This document shows, in pieces, positions 1-7,989 of a stretch of DNA of 56,212 bases (positions are counted from its first letter, which is position 1; every line of letters begins with the position of its first letter). A program made the translations under genes and the position numbers. The stretch comes from Bacteroidales bacterium (GTDB lineage Bacteria; Bacteroidota; Bacteroidia; Bacteroidales; UBA7960), in assembly GCA_003559735.1 (NCBI GenBank), contig PWKN01000259.1, positions 1 through 56,212 of the forward strand. The letters are read 5' to 3'. The notes under the pieces are model-generated. The model did no database searches, was not told the DNA's origin, and saw only the letters and a list, made by a program, of their open reading frames with translations.

Positions 1-68
1 CCTTTATCAAAAAGCAATGCCCGAAGACGGAAATTGGCCAGCCGTTCACTTTTCCTAAAGGTATCCAT
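1..68 (-). CDS. rnpA: ribonuclease P protein component, N-terminal fragment (runs off the window)
   Basis: The first 22 codons read MDTFRKSERLANFRLRALLF then DK. This matches the usual RnpA N-terminus (M-x-T-F-x-K-x-E-R-L followed by a leucine-rich stretch and LF). RnpA is the protein subunit of RNase P, which trims the 5' ends of tRNAs. The window edge cuts the gene. An in-frame ATG also exists at 95 (nine codons earlier), but the family start fits position 68. It lies 45 bases after the hemD stop; hemD-rnpA is a known Bacteroidota neighbourhood, which supports the call from only 22 residues. Confidence 0.7.
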   Translation of the reverse strand, partial: MDTFRKSERLANFRLRALLFDK

Positions 69-113
69 ACTGCCAGGTAAGATCGGTGGGCACATCAAAC
101 AACCTGCTGGTAA

Positions 114-860
114 CTATTTATTTTTCAGGGTTTCCAAATACTCCTGCATGGCCATTACCATTGAGGGAGCGGTTTTTGTGGGTGCGAGTATCTGTACTTT
201 CAGTCCGTCTTTTTCCGCTGCCTTTTGCGTTGCTTTACCAAATGCGGCAATGACCGTATCACCCTGCTGGTAATTCGGAAAATTCAGCCGCAGTGCCTGG
301 ATGCCAAACGGACTGAAAAACACAAGCATTTGATATTTGCTGATATCAACGTCAGAAATATCCTCAGGTACCGATCTGTATATCGGAGCAACAGAAAATG
401 ATATCCTGTTTTGTTTAAGAAGCTGGGGTATTTCCTTTTTGTGATTTTCAGCACATGGGAAAAGGAATTTTTCCGTTTTGTTCTTTTTTAAAACATCCAG
501 CAGATCGGAAAAATGGTTTTTTCCAAAAAAGATCTTCCTCTTTCTGAACTGCACATATTTTTGCAGGTACAGTGCGATGGCCTCCGACGTGCAAAAATAC
601 TTCATTTGTTCAGAAATCTGCACACGCAACTCTTCACATAAATTAAAAAAATGGTCTATGGCATTTTTTGATGTAAAGATAATCGCCGAATAATCCGGAA
701 TTTTAATACGGTGCCTGCGAAACTCCCTGGCACCGATACTCTCTATTTTAATGAATTTCCTGAAACAAATATCCAGGTTATGTTCATTAATCAGATCGGC
801 ATACGGTGATTTATCAGTTTCCGGCGGCGGTTGCGATATAAGGATGTGTCTGACTTTCAA
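114..860 (-). CDS. hemD: uroporphyrinogen-III synthase
   Basis: The 248-residue protein matches the divergent HemD family of Bacteroidota in length and two-domain layout. N-terminal cues are an ISQPPP start and the IIFTSKNAIDHFF segment near residue 60. C-terminal cues are LVFFSPFGIQAL near residue 183 and VIAAFGKATQKAAEKDGL near residue 205. HemD closes and inverts ring D of hydroxymethylbilane to form uroporphyrinogen III in tetrapyrrole synthesis. The start codon is TTG, chosen because a strong Shine-Dalgarno (AAAGGAG) lies about seven bases upstream. The neighbours DUF4271 (upstream) and rnpA (downstream) give the conserved Bacteroidota order. HemD sequences are poorly conserved, so synteny is a large part of the support. 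Confidence 0.88.
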   Translation of the reverse strand: MKVRHILISQPPPETDKSPYADLINEHNLDICFRKFIKIESIGAREFRRHRIKIPDYSAIIFTSKNAIDHFFNLCEELRVQISEQMKYFCTSEAIALYLQKYVQFRKRKIFFGKNHFSDLLDVLKKNKTEKFLFPCAENHKKEIPQLLKQNRISFSVAPIYRSVPEDISDVDISKYQMLVFFSPFGIQALRLNFPNYQQGDTVIAAFGKATQKAAEKDGLKVQILAPTKTAPSMVMAMQEYLETLKNK

Positions 861-892
861 GATCTGTCTCCTTTCACTTTGGTGATTAACTA

Positions 893-979
893 GTGTCTGT
901 CTCTACTATCCGATTTCTGCGTTATGCTTGTTTTGAACCCAAATATTATAGTTCAGACACCTGACTTTATGGACAGGCC
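893..979 (-). repeat. interspersed repeat with GTCTGTCC ends, copy A
   Basis: About 87 bp between hemD and the DUF4271 gene. On the minus strand it reads CTGTCCATAAAGTCAGGTGT, then CTGAACTATAAT, then AACAAGCATAACGCAGAAA, then GTAGAGACAGACAC. The same blocks recur at 5612-5682, 56091-56212 and in short form at 46067-46083 and 8747-8789. The two ends are roughly inverted (GAGTCTGTCC against GTGTCTGTCT). No coding potential is evident. It looks like a small non-autonomous mobile or palindromic element. Confidence 0.75.
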
Positions 980-996
980 CTAACTGTTATCTGAGA

Positions 997-1887
997 TCAC
1001 ATCAGATACAAAGACGCCGTTTTCCCTGCTATCAGCAAGGGTGCCAATTCGATGGCACAAAGGTACAAAAATAAGTAATAACGAGAAAAGCCAGATGCTT
1101 TCCAACCGAGTGCAGCGCCCCTCAAAATTTTCAGCACATTGATGCAGGCCAGCAATATCCATGCACCATACAGCAGGTGCACATCAGGATGAAAGACAAA
1201 CAAAAACACCAATGGCATCATTGCGAGTCCGGCAAACTGATTCATAACAAACAAGTTCCTGAAATAGACCTCTGTGGCTTCGTGTGTGTCAAAAACCCAG
1301 GAAAGGAGAGCCATTATCATTCTTTTTACCGGGTAATAAAGAAAAAGAATCAGGAAGATCAGTCCGTATGTCACCAGGGGGTGACTTTGTTGCCAGGGTT
1401 GCAGGTTGTCCAGAGACCCAAAGTATTCCAGGCTCAGGTAGATCAGCAGGGAAACAACGAGGAAAAAAAGAAGAATGATCAGATAACCGGTTTTTCTGTG
1501 AAAAGGGAATCCCTCTTTTTCGAGCAGGGAAAAGTGTCGTATTGAAACGACTGCCCCGGATAATCGTTTAATAACCCCATGCGATGTAAGTTTTACAATG
1601 CCCGGGATGCTGATGCATAAAACAAAGAGCGCAAACAACCAGTAGCTGACCCCCTTTTCTGCATTGACCGGGAGCGGATGATCGTGCACCTTTCTCAGCA
1701 TATGTGGGGTCTGATACAAAGATTGAGAGTTTGTTACATATGATCGTGATGCACACAGAGTGTCTGCCGGCATATATCGATCATAAACCTGTTGATCTTC
1801 AATGGCCTGACCATACGATTGGGCGTACCCTGCCGGGATGACAAGAATCAGCCAGGTTAAAATCATATGGGAAAAAAGGGAGACCAT
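997..1887 (-). CDS. DUF4271 domain-containing membrane protein
   Basis: The C-terminal two thirds carry about five hydrophobic helices and end with FSRYYLFLYLCAIELAPLLI, the hallmark of DUF4271, a family almost confined to Bacteroidota and usually next to hemD. The N-terminus (MVSLFSHMILTWLILVIPAG, ending YAQ) looks like a signal peptide, so the protein should sit in the inner membrane with an exported N-terminal segment. The frame stays open to 1950, but a good promoter ends at 1900, so the start is 1887 or 1866; 1887 has an A-rich leader. Function is unknown. Co-location with hemD suggests, without proof, an envelope or haem-related role. Confidence 0.85.
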   Translation of the reverse strand: MVSLFSHMILTWLILVIPAGYAQSYGQAIEDQQVYDRYMPADTLCASRSYVTNSQSLYQTPHMLRKVHDHPLPVNAEKGVSYWLFALFVLCISIPGIVKLTSHGVIKRLSGAVVSIRHFSLLEKEGFPFHRKTGYLIILLFFLVVSLLIYLSLEYFGSLDNLQPWQQSHPLVTYGLIFLILFLYYPVKRMIMALLSWVFDTHEATEVYFRNLFVMNQFAGLAMMPLVFLFVFHPDVHLLYGAWILLACINVLKILRGAALGWKASGFSRYYLFLYLCAIELAPLLIAGKTASLYLM

Positions 1888-1899
1888 GTATTTTTTTTG

Positions 1900-1930
1900 C
1901 AAAAATACTACCTGATTGTCAATTTGCAAA
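1900..1930 (-). promoter_or_regulatory. Bacteroidota sigma-type promoter for the DUF4271-hemD-rnpA unit
   Basis: On the minus strand TTTG (1930-1927) is followed after exactly 19 bases by TATTTTTG (1907-1900). This matches the Bacteroidota -33/-7 consensus TTTG-N19-TAnnTTTG. The predicted RNA start is near 1894, just before the ATG at 1887. Confidence 0.75.
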
Positions 1931-2030
1931 GTCAAGTGGACAAGTGGCAAACAATAAAATGAGATGTTATTTGTTTAACAGGTAGAGATGCAATTAACCT
2001 GAACGATAACAAAAAAATAACATATTTCTC

Positions 2031-2061
2031 TTTGAGGAGAGGCAAAAGATTCCTATTTTTG
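2031..2061 (+). promoter_or_regulatory. Bacteroidota sigma-type promoter for pta-ackA
   Basis: TTTG (2031-2034), a 19-base spacer and TATTTTTG (2054-2061) match the Bacteroidota consensus exactly. The predicted RNA start is near 2068, giving a leader of about 50 bases to the pta ATG at 2117. This argues against the upstream in-frame ATG at 2069. Confidence 0.8.
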
Positions 2062-2116
2062 TTGCCCGTTGAAATTCAATCAAATCCACAAATTTATAAC
2101 ATCAACCAAACCATAT

Positions 2117-3121
2117 ATGCAGTTACTTGAGTCAATTAAACAAAAAGCAAAATCTTTAAAAAAAACGATTGTATTACCTGAGGGGACGGAGGAGCGCACA
2201 TTAAAGGCCGCCAATATCATTATTGATGAAGGCATAGCACAGATCATACTGTTGGGAGACCGCGAGGTAATATTGCAGACAGCAAAAAAGAACGGGTTAA
2301 AAACGGTTGAAGGTGCCACTATTACAGACCCAAAACAATTCGGTGAAAAAGAGGTGTATGCAGACATGCTGTACCAGATACGCCGGCACAAGGGATTAAG
2401 CAGGGATGAAGCACTGAAGCTGGTTGAAAACCCATTGTACCTGGCCACATTACTGATCAAAAATGGCGTGGCCGACGGAGAGGTTGCCGGGGCGATGAAT
2501 GCCACGGGAGACGTTTTGCGGCCGGCATTTCAGATCATAAAGACATTACCGGGCATCAGTGTTGTGTCGGGTGCATTCATAATGATCATGAAAGAGCAGC
2601 ACTGGGGTGAAAACGGCATCATTGTATTTGCAGATTGTGCGGTTCATCCCGATCCAAATGCAAAAGAACTGGCAGAGATCGCTGTCATGACAGCCAGAAC
2701 CACCAAGGCAATCGTTGGAGCAGAACCCCGTGTGGCCATGCTTAGTTTTTCGACCAAAGGAAGCGCACGGCACCCAATGGTCGACAAAGTAGTTGAGGCA
2801 ACAAACATTGCAAAGGATATTGACCCTGGGTTACAGATAGACGGTGAGCTGCAGGCTGATGCAGCCATTGTTGACGCCATAGGAAAAAGCAAAGCACCCG
2901 GCAGCAGCATTGCAGGCAATGCCAATGTCTTGGTGTTCCCAAGTCTGGAGACCGGCAACATTTCCTATAAACTTGTTCAACGACTCGCAGGTGCAGAAGC
3001 TGTCGGTCCGGTGCTGCAAGGTATGGCGGCACCCATCAACGATCTGTCAAGGGGTTGTTCGGTCAGCGACATTGTAAACCTTGCAGCCATCACAGTGAAC
3101 CAGGCAGGCGGAACAATGTAA
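2117..3121 (+). CDS. pta: phosphate acetyltransferase
   Basis: The 334-residue protein is the short, single-domain Pta without the N-terminal regulatory part found in E. coli. It converts acetyl-CoA and phosphate to acetyl phosphate and CoA. Family cues are KTIVLPEGTEERTLKAANII at the N-terminus, AGAMNATGDVLRPAFQIIKT near residue 145, MLSFSTKGSARHP near residue 210, DGELQADAAI near residue 243, and NVLVFPSLETGNISYKLVQR near residue 270. The start at 2117 (MQLLESIKQKAKS) is the family start; an in-frame ATG at 2069 would add 16 unusual residues and sits at the predicted RNA start. ackA follows after 92 bases, so the pair makes acetate and ATP by substrate-level phosphorylation in the cytoplasm. 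Confidence 0.96.
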   Translation: MQLLESIKQKAKSLKKTIVLPEGTEERTLKAANIIIDEGIAQIILLGDREVILQTAKKNGLKTVEGATITDPKQFGEKEVYADMLYQIRRHKGLSRDEALKLVENPLYLATLLIKNGVADGEVAGAMNATGDVLRPAFQIIKTLPGISVVSGAFIMIMKEQHWGENGIIVFADCAVHPDPNAKELAEIAVMTARTTKAIVGAEPRVAMLSFSTKGSARHPMVDKVVEATNIAKDIDPGLQIDGELQADAAIVDAIGKSKAPGSSIAGNANVLVFPSLETGNISYKLVQRLAGAEAVGPVLQGMAAPINDLSRGCSVSDIVNLAAITVNQAGGTM

Positions 3122-3213
3122 TCCGTCCGGTGAACGTACCGGGAGAACGTCTTTGTTAATATAATAACAGGAAGCACAACAAAAAACATCGAAATCCACA
3201 TAAATAAAGACTT

Positions 3214-4440
3214 ATGAAAATTTTAGTTCTTAATTGCGGCAGCTCATCCATAAAATACCAGTTGGTTGATATGGCAAACAATGCCGAACTCCTTGCAAAA
3301 GGACTGGTTGACAGGGTTGGATTGAAGGACAGTGAATTCAAGCACCAGCCAAAAGGGAAAGAGCCATACATGTCGATCCAGGACGTGAAAAACCACGAAG
3401 TGGGCATAAACATGATATTAAAGGCGTTGCTCGACCCCAACCATGGCGTTGTTGAAAGTGTAAACGAGATCATAGCTGTCGGTCACAGGGTGGCGCATGG
3501 AGGTGAAAACTTCAGTGCCAGTGCACTGATTACCGATGAGGTGAAGAAAAACATTGAAGAGGTGATCGATCTGGCGCCGTTGCACAATCCGGCCAACCTG
3601 AAAGGGATCGTTTCGATGGAAAAGCTCGTTCCAACTGTTCCGCAGGTGGCTGTATTCGACACTTCATTCCATCAGACAATCCCGCCGCACGCCTATATGT
3701 ACGGACTCCCATATGAGTTGTATGAGGATTATAAGATCAGGCGTTACGGATTTCATGGTACAAGCCATAAATATGTTTTTGAAAAGGCGTGCGATGCCCT
3801 TTTTGTGCGAAAAGACCATGTTAAGGCAATCACCTGCCACCTGGGCAATGGGGCTTCCATTGCAGCGATTAAAAATGGAAAATCGGTAGATACTTCGATG
3901 GGGCTGACACCTGTTGAAGGTCTTATCATGGGTACACGGACCGGCGATCTCGACCTTGGCGCACTGCTTTACATCATGAACAAAAAAGGGCTGTCGGTCG
4001 AAGAAACAAACAACCTGATCAATAAGAAAAGCGGGATGCTGGGCGTGAGCGGCATCTCTTATGATATGCGTGATGTTGAAAATGCCGCCTGGCATGAAGG
4101 CCATAAGCGGGCACAGCTGGCGTTGGATATGTACAACTACAGGATCATAAAGTACATTGGTGCCTATGCAGCTGCCATGGGTGGCGTTGACCTTATCATA
4201 TTTACCGGTGGTGTTGGTGAAAACGGTCCCGAGACCAGGGAAGAGATCATGAAAAACCTCGAGTTCCTGGGGGTCTCATTTGATGCAGAAAAAAATACAG
4301 GCCTGCGTGGAAAACTGGAAATGATATCCAGGCAGGAATCAAAAGTGAAGGTAATGGTAGTGCCCACCAATGAAGAACTGGTCATCGCGCACGACACCCT
4401 GAAAATCATGACCCAGCACGACAACAATGAGGATCTCTGA
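3214..4440 (+). CDS. ackA: acetate kinase
   Basis: The 408-residue protein is full length for AckA. It transfers phosphate from acetyl phosphate to ADP. Visible signatures are the N-terminal VLNCGSSSIKYQL phosphate-binding motif, VGHRVAHGGE near residue 90, the catalytic FDTSFHQTIP region near residue 148 with RRYGFHGTSHKYV, HLGNGASI near residue 209, and FTGGVGENGPETRE near residue 330. It is the second gene of the pta-ackA operon and needs no promoter of its own. The last residues (DNNEDL) form a short tail. Confidence 0.97.
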   Translation: MKILVLNCGSSSIKYQLVDMANNAELLAKGLVDRVGLKDSEFKHQPKGKEPYMSIQDVKNHEVGINMILKALLDPNHGVVESVNEIIAVGHRVAHGGENFSASALITDEVKKNIEEVIDLAPLHNPANLKGIVSMEKLVPTVPQVAVFDTSFHQTIPPHAYMYGLPYELYEDYKIRRYGFHGTSHKYVFEKACDALFVRKDHVKAITCHLGNGASIAAIKNGKSVDTSMGLTPVEGLIMGTRTGDLDLGALLYIMNKKGLSVEETNNLINKKSGMLGVSGISYDMRDVENAAWHEGHKRAQLALDMYNYRIIKYIGAYAAAMGGVDLIIFTGGVGENGPETREEIMKNLEFLGVSFDAEKNTGLRGKLEMISRQESKVKVMVVPTNEELVIAHDTLKIMTQHDNNEDL

Positions 4441-4555
4441 TCAGGGTCAGCTGCGAATAGTCAGCACTTTTGAGCGCCGATCGGGTTAACTGTTATGATG
4501 ATGATGAATGAAATGACCAGTTGGCACTGAGGCCAGCCTCTTGCCAGCCGCCGAG

Positions 4556-5569
4556 TTATACCTGGGGATATTTTTTCAATAGTTCAACAGGTCTCATCAG
4601 CAGGTCAACATACTGTGCACGCTTATAGGCATAAGGATCTTTTACCGATGCTTTTGACAATTTGCCGCGGAAATCATCCAGGCTTTTGTATTTCTTCTCA
4701 TCCATCCAGTCAGACAACTCCTGAAGCATCTTTGTCAGATGAGGCACCTTGTGTTTGTATACCGCGCTGACAACCTGCACACAGTCGGCTCCGGCAAGGA
4801 TCATCCTGGCCATGTCACTGCCATTGAAAATACCGGTATTGCTGCAGATACTCCCTTTGACCTCTTTATGTAACAAACCTGCATAACGCAGTGGCAAACG
4901 GTAATCTGACGGCTGACTCAAATGGAAGGGAAAACGGTGTCCCTCTTCCGAAAGATCAATGTCGGGCTGAAACAGTCTGTTGAATAAAACAAACCCGTCA
5001 ACCCCCACCTCATCCATCTGGCGGATCAGTTGTAAAGGATTGGAGTAAAACGGACTCAATTTTACGCTTACCGGCAGGGATACTTTTTCTTTTATCTTTT
5101 TGAGGATCTGCAACTGATCTTTTTCAACATCACCAGATGTCAGGTCAAAGCTTACAGGCGTCGCATAGAAGTTTAGCTCAAGTGCATCAATGCCCGTTTT
5201 TTCCATCTCCACAGCATATTCGATCCATGTTTCCGGATTGATACAGTTTAAGCTACCGATTACCGGTATGTCAAGTACATCTTTCAGCCTGGCCAGCTTG
5301 TCCAGATGCTCCCCGGGTCCGGCATGCCTGATCTCCGGAAAAAGACTGATCATTTCAGCGTGCCGCTCAACGTACTCATTGAGTTCCTCTTCAAGCTGCA
5401 TGCTTTCCAGATTGATCTGTTCCTCAAACAAAGATTTAAATACTATGGCCGATGCTCCGGCATCTTCCATTTTACGGGCCACGTCAGTATCCAGACTAAG
5501 GTTGCAGGCGCCCACAACAAGCGGGTTTTTTAACGACAGCCCCATGTAGTTGGTTGATAAATTTGCCAT
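4556..5569 (-). CDS. dihydroorotate dehydrogenase-like flavoprotein
   Basis: The 337-residue TIM-barrel protein matches the dihydroorotate-dehydrogenase-like family PRK07565. The N-terminus reads LSTNYMGLSLKNPLVVGACN. FMN-binding features are VSVKLSPFYSN near residue 180 and CSNTGIFNGSDMARMILAGA near residue 255. Between them, LELNFYATP replaces the usual LEINxSCPN, so the base that abstracts a proton in true PyrD is not obvious and the substrate may not be dihydroorotate. The start at 5569 is set by AAGGAGA 8 bases upstream; the frame extends to 5656 but without a ribosome site. It stands alone, with a repeat just upstream of its start. Confidence 0.85.
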   Translation of the reverse strand: MANLSTNYMGLSLKNPLVVGACNLSLDTDVARKMEDAGASAIVFKSLFEEQINLESMQLEEELNEYVERHAEMISLFPEIRHAGPGEHLDKLARLKDVLDIPVIGSLNCINPETWIEYAVEMEKTGIDALELNFYATPVSFDLTSGDVEKDQLQILKKIKEKVSLPVSVKLSPFYSNPLQLIRQMDEVGVDGFVLFNRLFQPDIDLSEEGHRFPFHLSQPSDYRLPLRYAGLLHKEVKGSICSNTGIFNGSDMARMILAGADCVQVVSAVYKHKVPHLTKMLQELSDWMDEKKYKSLDDFRGKLSKASVKDPYAYKRAQYVDLLMRPVELLKKYPQV

Positions 5570-5611
5570 ATTGTTTCTCCTTATTGCTAATTTGTTATTA
5601 AATGATGATGT

Positions 5612-5682
5612 TTCAGAAACCGGATGGTAGAGACAGACACAATTTAGTCTTTCCATAAAGTCAGGTGTCTGAACTATTCATG
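5612..5682 (+). repeat. interspersed repeat with GTCTGTCC ends, permuted copy B
   Basis: Two blocks of the copy-A element occur here in swapped order: CAGAAACCGGATGGTAGAGA and CAGACAC first, then CCATAAAGTCAGGTGTCTGA and ACTATT. This is what a junction of two tandem units would look like after losing most of both. It lies in the 349-base gap 5570-5918 upstream of the flavoprotein gene. Besides this and the hairpin element at 5792, that gap holds only AT-rich sequence. Confidence 0.65.
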
Positions 5683-5791
5683 GTCCTACTAATATGAAGG
5701 TTTTATGTGTACAAATTGTTTGATGGTTTTGAAAAAATTTTTTTATTTTTATTTTGTTTTATATCTTTATCCTTCATTGTTCATTCTTCTG

Positions 5792-5865
5792 ACCTGTATT
5801 GTTTATTCGTTCAATCCAATTCAGATGCAGGGAGCCGAAAGCCGCCGACACAGGTTAATGAAGGG
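5792..5865 (+). repeat. hairpin repeat element, copy 1 (partial)
   Basis: ACCTGTATT at 5792 and TCAGATGCAGGGAGCCGAAA with GCCGCCGACA at 5821-5850 align with the elements at 20798-20902 and 32938-33043. The distal right arm (GACCTGA) is missing, so this copy is truncated. The conserved pairing CCTGTAT with ATGCAGG (one G-U) is kept. It lies in the presumed leader of the radical SAM gene at 5919. Confidence 0.6.
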
Positions 5866-5918
5866 TGTGGTATTTTTATAAACTGTAACTGACTGTTCAT
5901 TCAAACAAAATAATCGAT

Positions 5919-6983
5919 ATGTACAAGCACAACCGGCGTCATTTCCTTCGAACTGCAGCTGTCCTCCCGGCCATGACACTAGCCGGACAGCCACTCATTA
6001 AAGGAGTTTTTGCCAACATGGAACATCCAGAAAACCTTAATGCGATGAATAAGACAAGATCATCACACACGCCGGGTTATGTCCAAATGCACCACAGTGG
6101 TGAGTTAAAAGCACGGGGAGAGATCCTTTACGAGCGTATGCGGCACTGCGATCTTTGTCCGCGCGACTGTGAAACAGACCGGCTGAGTGGTTTGCGCGGT
6201 GACTGCAGTGCACATGCAGACCTGGAGATCTCAAGTGCCAGCGCGCATTTCGGAGAAGAATCAGAGCTTGTGGGCCGGTTCGGTTCGGGCACCATCTTCT
6301 TTACCAATTGTTCCATGCTGTGTGTTTTTTGCATCAACTATGAAGTAAGCCAACTTGGCCACGGAAGGCAATACAACATCCGTCAGCTGGCCGATATGAT
6401 GCTGTTGCTTCAGCGCCGTGGCTGCCATAACATCAACATTGTAACACCATCACATTATATTCCGCATATTTTACTTGCACTCGACAGGGCGGTTCCTGAC
6501 GGTCTCCGGATTCCCCTTGTATACAATACCAGTGGGTGGGAAAAAACTGAGGTACTGGAGTTCCTTGACGGAATAGTTGATGTTTACCTGGCAGATTTTA
6601 AATACGCTGATGCAGATGCGGCGGATAAATATTCGCCTGGTGCACGCTGTTATCCGGAGGTGGCACAAAAAGCAATGCTCGAAATGAACAGACAAGTCGG
6701 GGTGGCGCATCCTGATGAAGACAGCGGACTGATGTACCGTGGATTGATGATCAGGCACCTTGTGATGCCCGGGAATGTCATCAGAAGCGACAGGGTGATG
6801 CGCTGGATCGCAAATAATCTGCCCAAAGACACTTATGTCAACATCATGTCGCAATACACGCCCATGTTCAAGGCACATGATTATCCGGAAATTGCAAGAA
6901 GGATTACACGATCTGAATACAACAACGTAGTATCTGTTGCCCGGAGTGCCGGTTTAACAAACCTTCGCCTGCAAATGCGGTAA
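5919..6983 (+). CDS. radical SAM protein, PflA/PflX-like, with twin-arginine signal
   Basis: The 354-residue protein belongs with the COG1313-type 'PflX' radical SAM proteins. The SAM cluster motif C-x3-C-x2-C is C131, C135, C138 (CSMLCVFC). A preceding cysteine cluster (C77, C80, C84, C96; CDLCPRDC and RGDC) may hold a second Fe-S site. Later cues are NIVTPSHYIPHILLALD, YNTSGWEK and HLVMPGN. The odd part is residues 1-32: NRRHFLRTAAVLPAMTLAGQ looks like a Tat export signal (RRxFL). Radical SAM enzymes normally work in the cytoplasm, so either a folded cluster-loaded enzyme is exported or the motif is a relic. The substrate is unknown; no glycyl-radical enzyme lies nearby. Confidence 0.85.
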   Translation: MYKHNRRHFLRTAAVLPAMTLAGQPLIKGVFANMEHPENLNAMNKTRSSHTPGYVQMHHSGELKARGEILYERMRHCDLCPRDCETDRLSGLRGDCSAHADLEISSASAHFGEESELVGRFGSGTIFFTNCSMLCVFCINYEVSQLGHGRQYNIRQLADMMLLLQRRGCHNINIVTPSHYIPHILLALDRAVPDGLRIPLVYNTSGWEKTEVLEFLDGIVDVYLADFKYADADAADKYSPGARCYPEVAQKAMLEMNRQVGVAHPDEDSGLMYRGLMIRHLVMPGNVIRSDRVMRWIANNLPKDTYVNIMSQYTPMFKAHDYPEIARRITRSEYNNVVSVARSAGLTNLRLQMR

Positions 6984-7014
6984 ACCTGTTGGATGAATCA
7001 TTCACGGCACAAAA

Positions 7015-7051
7015 AAAACAGGAGGTGTTTTGGGTGCACACTTCCTGTTTT
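7015..7051. terminator. bidirectional terminator between convergent genes
   Basis: AAAACAGGAGGTGT and ACACTTCCTGTTTT pair over 14 positions with one G-T, separated by a 9-base loop. The A/T runs at both ends let it work in either direction. It lies between the radical SAM gene (plus) and the exported-protein gene (minus). Confidence 0.8.
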
Positions 7052-7146
7052 AATCTCCCCACAAACAAAAACAACATTAACCGCAAACAGGTATGCCTGA
7101 AGAAAAACAAAACATTGTTTGTTTCAGGACATCCTTATCATAATAT

Positions 7147-7812
7147 TTACCATGGCCCTGTACGCCTGAAAGGCGACGGATGATGAAATCCACCAAATGG
7201 GTGTTGCTGGAAATGCATGGGTGCATAGGGACTAATGCCCGATGACACACTTACTTCCGCACCAAAGCGGAAATTTTCAGAGACTTTGTAGTCAAAGCCC
7301 AGCATCATCCCCCTCGGGTTTTGTTGCAACGCCATCGGTTCCGGGTACATATGCTGCATATCAAATCCGGTACGCTCAACCCATGTTCCGCCCGTGATGC
7401 TCAGACGCGGGTTAACCTTGTACGCTCCGTAAGCATAAATTGTGGCAGAGAAGAGGCTCCCATCGCTGCCGGATATCATCTGTTCGCCCCCGGTCAGTTG
7501 CGATCCGTATGGAAACAACCCCTGCATGTTGTTCATTCTTGTTGACGTGAACACAGTGCCAACATACAATTGAAGATCATTACGGGGCGCCAGGCCCAAA
7601 CGCGGTGCCACACGGTGGGCAAAAAAGCTGCCAGCCGGGCCTGCTGTAGTGAAACTGCTGCCAACATCAACCGAAAAGAACGGAGCGGTGGCAGCAAAAA
7701 CAGTTTCCCTGTCCATCAAAGAATAGTCAGATGCCTCCTGTGCAGAAGCCGGGGAAAGGAACATCAAAAACAAAACAAGGACCAATCCGATAAATATATT
7801 TCTTGTTGTCAT
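7147..7812 (-). CDS. exported hypothetical protein, probably small outer-membrane beta-barrel
   Basis: I do not recognise a named family. The 221-residue product starts with a clear signal peptide (MTTRNIFIGLVLVLFLMFLS, then PASAQ). After this come alternating hydrophobic/polar segments typical of barrel strands (FSVDVGSSFTTAG, LQLYVGTVFTST, FSATIYAYGAYKVNPRLSIT, FGAEVSVSSGI). A Met/His/Pro-rich tail (PYAPMHFQQHPFGGFHHPSP) could bind metal, though this is only compositional. The start at 7812 places the signal peptide correctly; the frame opens at 7908. A consensus promoter at 7925-7955 would give a leader of about 105 bases. Confidence 0.7.
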   Translation of the reverse strand: MTTRNIFIGLVLVLFLMFLSPASAQEASDYSLMDRETVFAATAPFFSVDVGSSFTTAGPAGSFFAHRVAPRLGLAPRNDLQLYVGTVFTSTRMNNMQGLFPYGSQLTGGEQMISGSDGSLFSATIYAYGAYKVNPRLSITGGTWVERTGFDMQHMYPEPMALQQNPRGMMLGFDYKVSENFRFGAEVSVSSGISPYAPMHFQQHPFGGFHHPSPFRRTGPW

Positions 7813-7924
7813 GATATCATAAGTTGTTTTCCTGACCATGATCACATGGAACCCTGCCATGAGATCTTCCTGCACCTGTGTGTCCAAAAGGATCAAAGTC
7901 AGGCTCAATCCCTTTTTTACCCAA

Positions 7925-7955
7925 CAAATATACTGAAAAGTTAGGAAAAATCAAA
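7925..7955 (-). promoter_or_regulatory. Bacteroidota sigma-type promoter for the exported protein gene
   Basis: On the minus strand TTTG (7955-7952), a 19-base spacer and TATATTTG (7932-7925) match the consensus exactly. The promoter lies in the divergent region shared with the patatin gene at 7990. Confidence 0.75.
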
Positions 7956-7989
7956 TTATTTTGTCAATTTTGAACAACGATTTGCTATT

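Noticed and set aside
5707-5892. 61-codon frame in the gap before the radical SAM gene
   Set aside because: AT-rich hydrophobic translation, no ribosome site, and it overlaps the hairpin repeat element.
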